Shown here: piece after piece, positions 1-6,146 of the stretch
Position numbering within the stretch: position 1 is the first letter of the stretch
Layout: each line of letters opens with the position of its first letter
Assembly: GCA_023405565.1 (NCBI GenBank)
Contig: JAEXXW010000534.1
Location: 1 to 6,450 of the forward strand
DNA length: 6,450 nt
DNA from: Pseudomonadota bacterium
GTDB taxonomy: Bacteria > Pseudomonadota > Alphaproteobacteria > Rhizobiales > Xanthobacteraceae
Direction of reading: 5' to 3'
Notes under the pieces: generated by a model
Seen by the model: only the letters and a program-made list of their open reading frames with translations
What the model was told of the DNA's origin: nothing
The model's database searches: none
Translations under genes and position numbers: made by a program

Positions 1-269
1 CAGCCGGCCTGTGGCGCGAAGAAGGCAAAGACGCCGTCGCGAAAATGTGCGACCTGGTTGTCCTTGCCGGCGAAGGCACCGCTGCCGCCCGGCATGACCA
101 GATAGCGCGCACCCTCGACAGGCGACACGGGCGGCGACGACAGGTCGCGGTCATCCACCGCCAGCATCACCAGCGCATCCAATATGCGCAAGGCTTCGTT
201 ATGAGTTACATGTTTCTGTGCCTGCGCCGCTGCGATATAGGGCAAGGCCAGATGCAGGGTTTGCGTCAT
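1..269 (-). CDS. DUF2793 domain protein, N-terminal part (5' end complete, runs off left edge)
   Basis: Reading the minus strand from an ATG at 269 gives 89 open codons to the window edge. The protein starts MTQTLHLALPYIAAAQAQKH and continues with VTHNEALRILDALV. This N-terminal pattern (PYIAAAQAQKHVTHNEAL, then SPVEGARYLV and a Gly/Ala stretch before a DGVFAFFAPQAG segment) is what I know of the DUF2793 family, found beside phage and GTA tail genes in Alphaproteobacteria. Its biochemical role is not established from sequence. I recall, without certainty, that the R. capsulatus GTA tail-fibre locus encodes a relative, so a tail-fibre or adhesin role is a reasonable guess. A GAGAG ribosome-binding site lies 4 nt before the ATG. 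The gene has the same direction as the tail operon but is separated from g15 by the antisense GRAM-like gene. The remainder of the protein is outside the window. Confidence 0.82.
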   Translation of the reverse strand, partial: MTQTLHLALPYIAAAQAQKHVTHNEALRILDALVMLAVDDRDLSSPPVSPVEGARYLVMPGGSGAFAGKDNQVAHFRDGVFAFFAPQAG

Positions 270-332
270 TTGGCTCTCGGTGTGAATGAGAAATCGGCCG
301 ACGCTTGCGCATCGGACAATGAGGTAAAAACG
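270..332. promoter_or_regulatory. Divergent intergenic region (63 bp) between DUF2793 gene and GRAM-like gene
   Basis: This is the only gap from which the plus-strand GRAM-like gene could be transcribed without starting inside another gene. It also carries the leader of the DUF2793 gene. It holds a ribosome-binding site for each gene (GAGAG for the left gene on the minus strand, GAGGT for the right gene on the plus strand). I see no convincing -35/-10 pair on either strand. A promoter here is inferred from gene orientation alone. Confidence 0.4.
321..325 (+). promoter_or_regulatory. Ribosome-binding site that sets the start of the GRAM-like gene
   Basis: GAGGT lies 7 nt before the ATG at 333, a good Shine-Dalgarno match and spacing. 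It supports that ATG over the upstream in-frame ATG at 45, whose extra 96 codons lie mostly antisense to the DUF2793 gene. It also favours 333 over the in-frame ATG at 342, which would be too far from the site. Confidence 0.65.
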
Positions 333-797
333 ATGGATGTCATGAGGGCCGTCGCCATTGCGCCGGACGATCTTTTCCCCGATGAGACGCTGCTCAGAAG
401 CATCGGGACGAGTGTCTTGCTGCCGCTCTATCCGAATGTCGGCAGCGGCGATGGGAAGCCGTGGGTGATAGGCTCATCGGCCCCGGAAAAGGTGCTGGGG
501 ATGCTGCACCTGACGAATTACCGGCTCATCTTCAAGCCGGCCGAGCGGCCGACGCCTGTCTTTTCGATCTTCCTGCCCGCCATCCTCGACATCAAGGATG
601 TCTCGTGGTTCCTCGTCCGCAAGTTCAGGATCACGATGAAGGATGGTACCTCCATCGAATTCCTCAAATGGGGCATCCGGCCCTTCATCGAAATCGTCAC
701 CAAGGCCCGCATGCAGGCCGAAACACTCAACTGGCAGATGATCGATGCCGACATCGCCGCCGCGGAAGGCAAGACCGGCAACTGGCACATCGCGTAA
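333..797 (+). CDS. Small GRAM/PH-like domain protein, function unknown
   Basis: This is a 154-residue protein on the opposite strand to all its neighbours. Residues 52-70 (EKVLGMLHLTNYRLIFKPA) resemble the core of GRAM/PH-like domains, where a 'G-x-L-x-L-T-N-Y-R-L-I-F' strand pair is typical. Further alternating hydrophobic strands follow at 77-87 and at 96-110 (RKFRITMKDGTSIEF). An amphipathic helix fits 113-130 (WGIRPFIEIVTKARMQ), and the tail at 131-154 is polar. There is no signal peptide or membrane segment, so a cytoplasmic protein is expected. In eukaryotes GRAM domains bind phosphoinositides or proteins; the bacterial members have no firm role, and I assign none. The gene stops 5 bp from the end of g15, which converges on it, and starts 63 bp from the divergent DUF2793 gene. 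The GRAM assignment is by eye and should be read as 'PH-like fold likely'. Confidence 0.72.
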   Translation: MDVMRAVAIAPDDLFPDETLLRSIGTSVLLPLYPNVGSGDGKPWVIGSSAPEKVLGMLHLTNYRLIFKPAERPTPVFSIFLPAILDIKDVSWFLVRKFRITMKDGTSIEFLKWGIRPFIEIVTKARMQAETLNWQMIDADIAAAEGKTGNWHIA

Positions 798-802
798 GCC
801 GG

Positions 803-3800
803 TCACGTGACGGCAAGCGTGGCCTTCGCGGCAAAGCCGCGCCCCACGATGGCTGACATCTGTGCGACCCGCAGCGAGACGATATCTTGCGCTGCGCCGA
901 AATCGTCCATCTGATCAGCCGTGGAATAGAGGACGCTCGATGTTGTCGATTGCAACACGCGCTTGATCACATCGCCGTCCAGAATATCGATCTCGTAACG
1001 TTCTTCCGCCTCGCCCAGCGGCACATCCAGCGTGTCCCAGGAATCGCCATTCAGACGCGCCCGCCGGGTCCATGACAGCGCGATGCCGTCCTCGTCGCGC
1101 ACCGCCCGCAGATGGACGGGCGCATAGGGACGCAGCGCCGTCCCTTGCGGTGTCGTGTCCGCGGTCACGGCTGCCGCATCGCCGTGATCGCGGCTTTCAG
1201 CCACCAGCCGCAACGAGAGCGGGCGTCCGAGTTCATCAAGGCCGCGCGCAACCGGGACCACCTGCTCGTCGAGCAGAACGAAACCGGCACCCGCGTCCAG
1301 CGGATCCGCCATCGCCCATTCGCTGCCGCCTTGTCCGCGCAGCAACCGCGACAATTCGTAGATGCCCTCGCCAACCAACTCGGCATTGGCAAACTGCACG
1401 ATCTCGCAAGCACCGTCGGGCCCTTGCAAAGCGGCGAGATTGGCGCCACCCAGAAGCGCCAGATCCGACACCGACGTCAATGGGCCGCCAAAGAGCTGCA
1501 CGCGAAACCGGTTGGCATCGTCGAAACAACCGAGCGGTCCACGCGGCAATGGATCGAGCGTCTCGCCGATCATCGCCGGCGCCACTGCGGTCGCGGCCCG
1601 CGCGTAGGATGATCCGTCGCGCGACCGCCAGATGACGATCGCACCGGGCCACGGATCGGCAAAGATCGCGGCCTGCGTCAGCACCACCGGCTCTTCGCCG
1701 TTCAGCGACGGCAAATCCAGTAACCGCACCTGCACCGGGCCGATCGCCGGCGGGATCGGCGGCACCACGACAACAGCAGGTGCAAGCGGCAGGTTGAAGA
1801 TTTCCGGATCGATCGCGCGCGCCTTTACCGCCCGCGATTGCGTATCGACGATTTCGCGCAGTTCCAGCAACCGGTGGCGACCATTGACCGTCAATCCGAT
1901 CACATCGCCCGGCGCGAGCAACAAGAGGCTCGGCGGCAGGACAAAATTGGCGCTCTCCCGCCCGACCCACACATCCTGCAGCCAAATTTCCGCGCGGCGC
2001 TCGGCCGCGACACCGCTCGTGACGATCGCGAGATCGTTTTGCGTCAATCGCGGCGAGGCCCCGACCAGGCGTCGTGAGGTCGCCGCCGCGCGCCGGTAGT
2101 CGTTCTGCGCATCGGTGAAGCCCAAAGCCACAGCACGCGGCAATTCAGTCTCCTGCGCGCGCAGCAGCCGCACGGGCGCCCCTCTGTCCGGAAGCACGCA
2201 ATCGCTCTCGTCGAGTTCGATCACCGGCGCACCACCGCGCGGACGAAACACGAGCTGGCCGTTTTCCTCCGCCGCGTCGAACGCATAGGCTTGTGCCAGA
2301 GGCTCAATGGCCGCACGCGCACTCATCGGCCGGTCGATCACATAGCCGTCCGGCCCCTCGCCAAGAGCGCTGACATCGCATGCATCGACACCGGCATCGG
2401 TGAGCATCGCCGCCATCAATCCTTCCATATTCGATGCGCCAAGGCGGCCGGTAAGCCAATGCCCGGTTTCCCAATTGGCGCCATCGCTCCAGGCTTCGGT
2501 CGCGGATGGAAAGACCGGATAAGGCCGCGCGTCCCAGGTCCAGACATGGATGCCGGAGGGATCAACCATCTGGCCTTCATATAAAGACGACATCGGATTG
2601 AGATCGCTGCCGTCGGCGAAAGCGCCCAGCACCGTTTCAAGAAAGCGCCGTTGAATCAGGTCGTCGCGGCGCGTGTTGGAGAAATGCGGGAAACCGCCGG
2701 TCGATGATTTTACGTCGGGAAAGACGCTCGGCTGGTTCGAGCCCTTGTCGACGGCCGGGCATCCGGTTTCGATCAGCCAGATCGGCTTCGATTGCGGCGT
2801 CCAGGCCGTCGGACTGACCAGTTCGACACCATCCACGCGCTCATGATGAGGCTGCGACCAGAAATTCCAGATATCCTTCTGCCGGTAGATCCAGGGCTTG
2901 CCGAGCCCGTCGGTGATCGGCGTGCGGGTCTGCGCGAGACGCGCCGCCTCATCGGCGTAGTAAAAATCGAAGGCCTCGCCACCATTCACATTGGCGGTGA
3001 GATAATCGCGATCATGGATCGTGGCCGCCATGGCGCGATCGGCATGACCGGCCGTGTCGCGCCAGTCCGACAGCGGCGGATAATAGTCGATCCCGACGGC
3101 GCCGATATTGGCCGATGCCCATAACGGATCGAGCGGGAAGCGGACTTCGTTTGCATCAGCATCGACCACATGCGCGCCGTATTCGGTCCAGTCCGCGGCA
3201 TAGGTGACGACCGTGTCATCACCGACGATCGCCTTGACCTCCGATGCCAGCGTAACGAGGTGCTCTACCGCCGGATAAACACCGGGCGCCGACCGCACGC
3301 GTGTCAGGCCCTTCATTTCGGAGCCGATGATGAACGCGTCGACACCACCGGCCTGCTGCGCCAGCGCCGCGTAGTGCAGGATCAGCCGACGATAATTCCA
3401 GCCCGATCCGCCACCCGCTTCAAAGAAGGCATCGATCTGATCGCCGGCGGCGCCCATGCCATCGGGCGATCCGTCGACGCCGGGTGCCGGATAGCAGGTG
3501 ATCTCGCCACGCCAGGGAAAAGCCGGCTGCGGCGCTTCGCCCGACCATGGATCTGGTAGCGTGTTGGATGGCGGCACATCCATCATCACAAAGGGATAAA
3601 GCGTCACCTGCAGTCCGCGGCTTTTCAGTTCCTCGATCAGATGACGCACGCTCGCATCAGACGGCGAACCGCCAAAGGCCGGCCGGCCATCGATCGACGA
3701 AACACGATAGGCATCGCTGCGGCTCACGCCCGCCACCGACCACGTTGCGCCATGCGTCTCCTTCTCGCGATTGTCGATCCCCGGCCTGATGCGGCACTCG

Positions 3801-4693
3801 CCCGCACGCAAGTCGCTGCCAAACCAGGTCACGACAACGGCCACGCGCTCGAGATGAGGGCATGTGGCCTGCAATTCGTCGAGCGAGGCGATGACATCGG
3901 AATCCGCATAGGCAATGTGACGGTTTTCCGGCGCGGATTTGCCTTTGCCCATCACGCGGACAACGGTTGAAGGCTCATAGCCGAATTCCGTCGCTCCCGG
4001 GATCAAGGTCACGGCGCGGATCGTCCGTTCCAGCTCACCCACCGGTCGCATCACCTCGAACGACAATTGCGGAATACGATTGCCAAATTGCGCGACCGGC
4101 AGCTGTTCGAAGACGATATAGGCGAGGCCACGATAGGCGGGCGCGTGGCCCGCTCCTTCCTTGGCAACGATCAGCGGATCAGCCGGCTGGTCTTCGTCGC
4201 CGCGATAGACGCGATAGTTGATGCCACTGAGATCCAACATCTTGCCATCGGCAAACACGCGCGCGACATGCCCGATCGGACCTTCACACAGACCAACGGC
4301 GATATTGGCGAAATAGGAATAGCTCGTGGTCTTGGTCGTCGCTGGCGGCGATCCTGCACCACCGCCGCCGCCCTTACCACCACCGGTTCCACCGCCAGTC
4401 TCGGTGCGCGTCGTGATCTGCTCGTCCAGCGCGGTGGCCCAGATCACTTCACCCGCAATACGGGCGCGGCCATAGACACGCGGGATCGGCGCGCCTTCGG
4501 TCGACACCATCACATCGAGATCGCGCAGCCGCGGCCCCTCGCGGGTCTGTTGTGTGCCGCCGCTGCCAAACAGGGACTGATCAATCAGGCTTCCGGCCAT
4601 GGCGCCGGCGAGCCGGCCGGCCATGGCACCGACGGTGCCAAACATCGCACCACCGACGGCGCCGCCCGCCGTGGAAAGAACGAGGGATGCCAT
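803..4693 (-). CDS. GTA/phage tail-tip protein g15 ('megatron') with TIM-barrel glycosidase-like domain
   Basis: This 1296-residue protein has the usual length of the GTA g15 family. It forms the tail tip below the hub, contacts the recipient envelope and is thought to help DNA passage. Residues 1-47 are Ala/Gly-rich and hydrophobic (STAGGAVGGAMFGTVGAMAG). A domain with VPRVYG-like sequence follows, then a Gly-rich loop at 100-114 and the hallmark SYSYFANIAVGLCEGPI at 124-140. A GTA TIM-barrel-like domain spans about 430-735. It carries two Glu in the positions expected of glycoside hydrolase acids: Glu459 in IIGSEMKGLT and Glu642 in IWLIETGCPAVDKGSNQP. A Phage-tail_3-like domain covers about 785-955, and beta-rich C-terminal domains reach 1296, the last (1190 onward) fibronectin-like. 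The start at 4693 is chosen because its ATG overlaps the g14 stop as TAATG and has GGGAG 10 nt upstream. A 17-residue longer frame exists but lies inside g14. No frameshift is seen. Confidence 0.93.
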   Translation of the reverse strand: MASLVLSTAGGAVGGAMFGTVGAMAGRLAGAMAGSLIDQSLFGSGGTQQTREGPRLRDLDVMVSTEGAPIPRVYGRARIAGEVIWATALDEQITTRTETGGGTGGGKGGGGGAGSPPATTKTTSYSYFANIAVGLCEGPIGHVARVFADGKMLDLSGINYRVYRGDEDQPADPLIVAKEGAGHAPAYRGLAYIVFEQLPVAQFGNRIPQLSFEVMRPVGELERTIRAVTLIPGATEFGYEPSTVVRVMGKGKSAPENRHIAYADSDVIASLDELQATCPHLERVAVVVTWFGSDLRAGECRIRPGIDNREKETHGATWSVAGVSRSDAYRVSSIDGRPAFGGSPSDASVRHLIEELKSRGLQVTLYPFVMMDVPPSNTLPDPWSGEAPQPAFPWRGEITCYPAPGVDGSPDGMGAAGDQIDAFFEAGGGSGWNYRRLILHYAALAQQAGGVDAFIIGSEMKGLTRVRSAPGVYPAVEHLVTLASEVKAIVGDDTVVTYAADWTEYGAHVVDADANEVRFPLDPLWASANIGAVGIDYYPPLSDWRDTAGHADRAMAATIHDRDYLTANVNGGEAFDFYYADEAARLAQTRTPITDGLGKPWIYRQKDIWNFWSQPHHERVDGVELVSPTAWTPQSKPIWLIETGCPAVDKGSNQPSVFPDVKSSTGGFPHFSNTRRDDLIQRRFLETVLGAFADGSDLNPMSSLYEGQMVDPSGIHVWTWDARPYPVFPSATEAWSDGANWETGHWLTGRLGASNMEGLMAAMLTDAGVDACDVSALGEGPDGYVIDRPMSARAAIEPLAQAYAFDAAEENGQLVFRPRGGAPVIELDESDCVLPDRGAPVRLLRAQETELPRAVALGFTDAQNDYRRAAATSRRLVGASPRLTQNDLAIVTSGVAAERRAEIWLQDVWVGRESANFVLPPSLLLLAPGDVIGLTVNGRHRLLELREIVDTQSRAVKARAIDPEIFNLPLAPAVVVVPPIPPAIGPVQVRLLDLPSLNGEEPVVLTQAAIFADPWPGAIVIWRSRDGSSYARAATAVAPAMIGETLDPLPRGPLGCFDDANRFRVQLFGGPLTSVSDLALLGGANLAALQGPDGACEIVQFANAELVGEGIYELSRLLRGQGGSEWAMADPLDAGAGFVLLDEQVVPVARGLDELGRPLSLRLVAESRDHGDAAAVTADTTPQGTALRPYAPVHLRAVRDEDGIALSWTRRARLNGDSWDTLDVPLGEAEERYEIDILDGDVIKRVLQSTTSSVLYSTADQMDDFGAAQDIVSLRVAQMSAIVGRGFAAKATLAVT

Positions 4694-4695
4694 TA
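4691..4695 (-). other. TAATG stop/start overlap, g14-g15
   Basis: On the minus strand the g14 stop TAA and the g15 start ATG share one base. Such overlaps usually mean that ribosomes ending g14 re-initiate on g15, which helps fix the ratio of tail-tip subunits. A GGGAG motif at 4708-4704 would aid re-initiation. Confidence 0.8.
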
Positions 4696-5136
4696 TTCGG
4701 TGACTCCCGGAAAACGAAACACATAGCCGACGCGCCGGCGCCACCAGGGTGCGAAGGCGACCTCGGCGACGGCTGCGCCGTCATGCGCATGGATCATCGT
4801 GCCATCGCCGGTCAGGATCGCGGCATGCTTGGCGACGAGGCCATGGCGCCAGCGAAACAGCACGACATCGCCCGCACGCATGTCGTCGTAAGGCACCGCG
4901 TTCAGGTGACGGGCGCCCGCCTCGGCGAGCGATTCAATCCGCGATGCTTCCGCCCAATCGCGCGAATAAGCCGGCACGCGCTCCGGCTCATCGCCATACA
5001 GCACGCGCCACACGCCACGCACGAGACCAAGACAGTCGCATCCAACACCCTTTAGCGAAGCCTGATGCCGATACGGCGTGCCGATCCATTCGCGCGCCTG
5101 CGCGACGATGTCCGATGAGGTGATATGCATGATCAT
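4693..5136 (-). CDS. GTA/phage cell-wall peptidase g14, NlpC/P60 family
   Basis: This 147-residue peptidase is of the phage/GTA NlpC/P60 type and is expected to cleave peptide bonds of peptidoglycan at the tail tip so that the tail or DNA can cross the wall. Numbered from the ATG at 5136, the catalytic Cys is Cys35 in GCDCLGLVRGVW, the D-C-x-G signature of the family. The catalytic His is His104 in KHAAIL, and His116 in MIHAH is the likely third polar residue. The substrate-side motif IGTPYRHQAS (residues 18-27) and the GDVVLFRW strand are also typical. There is no signal peptide, as expected for a protein loaded into a particle. The chosen ATG overlaps the stop of g13 as TGATG; a TTG one codon earlier and an ATG two codons later are possible alternatives and change nothing in the domain. 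No strong Shine-Dalgarno motif is visible, so coupling to g13 translation is likely. Confidence 0.93.
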   Translation of the reverse strand: MIMHITSSDIVAQAREWIGTPYRHQASLKGVGCDCLGLVRGVWRVLYGDEPERVPAYSRDWAEASRIESLAEAGARHLNAVPYDDMRAGDVVLFRWRHGLVAKHAAILTGDGTMIHAHDGAAVAEVAFAPWWRRRVGYVFRFPGVTE

Positions 5137-5138
5137 CA
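5134..5138 (-). other. TGATG stop/start overlap, g13-g14
   Basis: The g13 stop TGA and the ATG of g14 share one base on the minus strand. No good ribosome-binding site precedes this ATG, so g14 is probably translated by ribosomes arriving from g13. Confidence 0.7.
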
Positions 5139-6032
5139 ATTGCCGTTGAGGCTTTGGCCGTCATGTCCCGGCTCGCCGTCGATGGCGTAGCGCACAATGA
5201 AATCGTTGCCGGGAATATGCGGGAAGCCGCGAAAGTTCAGGGCATTGTCGAACCGGTCGCGGCAGGTCGCAAAGCGCTTGTCGCATCCTGCGGTGACGAC
5301 GAAGGTGTCGTCCGCTGAAACCGGCTCCGCCATCGCCTGCCACAACTCAATGATCACACTGCCGCCCTCGACACGATGGCCTTTCACCTCCATCGCGTTG
5401 CCGGCGTTGGCGCCAGCCGCGAATGTCAGCCGCCCCGCGGCGAACCAGCCGGCATCGAAATCATCGAGGCCCGACACGGCGAAAGTCGAGACACCATTCA
5501 ACGCAATGACTGTGCCTTCCCCGCGATACAAGGGATCGTCGAGATCGACCCTGCAGCGATGGTCGCCAAGATCCGCGCCGCACGCGGCCGTGTAAAGCCG
5601 GCCGCTCTCGTGCGCGAGCACATCAGCCAGCCCGCGCAGCTCCGCCGAAAAGGCCGCTCCCTCCCGCCGCACCTCACCGAGGTGACCACGCGTCATCAGC
5701 ACATTCAGTGCCGGCTCGCTCCAGTCGACAAGATACATATCGATCCGCGCCGCATCATAGTGGCCCGCCGCGAGCGCAGCTTCGTTCAACGCATCGTTCG
5801 AGAGCGCTCCGGAAATTTCCACCCCATCGACGGCAAGGCCCAGCCGCGCCATCGCTTCCGATCCGGCAAAGCCGGCATCGGCATGACAGGTCACGCCGTT
5901 CACCACCAGCGTCTGATCATGATCGGTGAAGCCCTGCACGACGCCATCGCGCCGCGTAACGATCCAGCAGCGGCACAACGTCGTCGCACCGGAATCGAGT
6001 TTGGCCTGGAGAGCGGGAGGAATGGTGTGCAT
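5136..6032 (-). CDS. GTA/phage tail hub protein g13 (DUF2163 / BR0599 family), probable Fe-S protein
   Basis: This 298-residue protein matches the GTA g13 family in length and motifs and forms the baseplate hub between the distal tail ring (g12) and the tip protein (g15). The N-terminal DUF2163 domain covers roughly residues 8-165 and includes RCWIVTRRDG and the ISGALSNDALNE segment. The C-terminal BR0599 domain ends in NALNFRGFPHIPGND (residues 263-277). Four cysteines sit in two conserved clusters: Cys151 and Cys160 (CGADLGDHRCRVDL), and Cys250 and Cys257 (GCDKRFATC). Related tail-tip protein L of phage lambda binds a [4Fe-4S] cluster through four cysteines, so the same is inferred here. 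The ATG at 6032 starts MHTIPPALQAKLDSG, which fits the family N-terminus. An in-frame TTG at 6146 would add 38 residues, but almost all of those are translated palindromic repeat. No Shine-Dalgarno is seen in the 9 nt between the repeat and the ATG. The gene overlaps g14 by one base. Confidence 0.93.
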   Translation of the reverse strand: MHTIPPALQAKLDSGATTLCRCWIVTRRDGVVQGFTDHDQTLVVNGVTCHADAGFAGSEAMARLGLAVDGVEISGALSNDALNEAALAAGHYDAARIDMYLVDWSEPALNVLMTRGHLGEVRREGAAFSAELRGLADVLAHESGRLYTAACGADLGDHRCRVDLDDPLYRGEGTVIALNGVSTFAVSGLDDFDAGWFAAGRLTFAAGANAGNAMEVKGHRVEGGSVIIELWQAMAEPVSADDTFVVTAGCDKRFATCRDRFDNALNFRGFPHIPGNDFIVRYAIDGEPGHDGQSLNGN

Positions 6033-6044
6033 AAGGTTATCGTC

Positions 6045-6081
6045 ATTCCGGGACGCTGGCTTACGCCAGCGAGCCCGGAAT
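6045..6081. repeat. Hairpin A of the palindromic repeat
   Basis: ATTCCGGG (6045-6052) pairs with CCCGGAAT (6074-6081), and the inner CGCTGGC (6054-6060) pairs with GCCAGCG (6065-6071) around a TTAC loop. A 1/2 nt bulge separates the two stems. This is the hairpin nearest the g13 start in the mRNA. There is no T-run, so it does not look like an intrinsic terminator. Confidence 0.8.
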
Positions 6082-6106
6082 CCAGTTACAGCAGAATAAG
6101 TGTGGC

Positions 6107-6140
6107 TTCCGGGTTCTCGTGCTTCGCACTCGCCCCGGAA
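6107..6140. repeat. Hairpin B of the palindromic repeat
   Basis: TTCCGGG (6107-6113) pairs with CCCGGAA (6134-6140), and the inner GTGC (6119-6122) pairs with GCAC (6126-6129) around a TTC loop. It is less perfect than hairpin A but has the same outer core in the same arrangement, so the two look like tandem units of one repeat family. Confidence 0.75.
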
Positions 6141-6146
6141 TGACAA

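Larger units (their letters stand above)
6042..6144. repeat. Two-hairpin palindromic intergenic repeat (REP-like, Hyphomicrobiales type)
   Basis: The 103 bp element is bounded by a perfect 11 bp inverted repeat, GTCATTCCGGG at 6042-6052 and CCCGGAATGAC at 6134-6144. Inside are two further hairpins that reuse the same CCGGAA core, with about 20 bp of A/T-richer sequence between them. It begins 2 nt after the g12 stop and ends 9 nt before the g13 ATG, so it fills nearly the whole gap. Repeats with these arms and a short 'GCGAAGCGC'-like loop are common in Bradyrhizobium, Rhodopseudomonas and relatives, which I know from general experience rather than from a search. It is non-coding; translating it gives the familiar spurious FRARWRKPASRND peptide. 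It is probably a non-autonomous element mobilised elsewhere. In the operon mRNA it would fold strongly. Confidence 0.85.

Noticed and set aside
45..332. A 96-residue upstream extension of the GRAM-like frame, starting at the ATG at 45
   Set aside because: Most of it is antisense to the recognisable DUF2793 gene, and a good ribosome-binding site precedes the ATG at 333.
802..811. Perfect 10 bp palindrome GTCACGTGAC at the g15 stop codon
   Set aside because: It is a single short copy that encodes the normal end of g15 (Val-Thr-stop), so chance is sufficient.
827..841. GC-rich hairpin (CGCGGC, AAA loop, GCCGCG) 30 nt after the GRAM-like stop, a possible terminator
   Set aside because: It lies within the g15 coding end and is not followed by a T-run on either strand, so it is more likely a codon-level coincidence.
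4348..4408. Low-complexity CCACCGCC-like stretch that might be a DNA repeat
   Set aside because: It encodes the Gly-rich loop of g15 (residues about 100-114), which is normal in this family.
4067..4726. 219-codon plus-strand open frame opposite the start of g15
   Set aside because: Arg/His/Ala-rich shadow of g15 coding sequence with no recognisable domain and no credible ribosome-binding site.
5376..6143. 255-codon plus-strand open frame opposite g13
   Set aside because: It is a shadow of the high-GC hub gene and the repeat, with no family-like motif; the minus-strand protein is clearly real.
6042..6144. The double hairpin as a CRISPR array or intrinsic terminator
   Set aside because: There are no regularly spaced identical repeats with unique spacers and no T-run after either hairpin. 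The structure fits a palindromic intergenic element.
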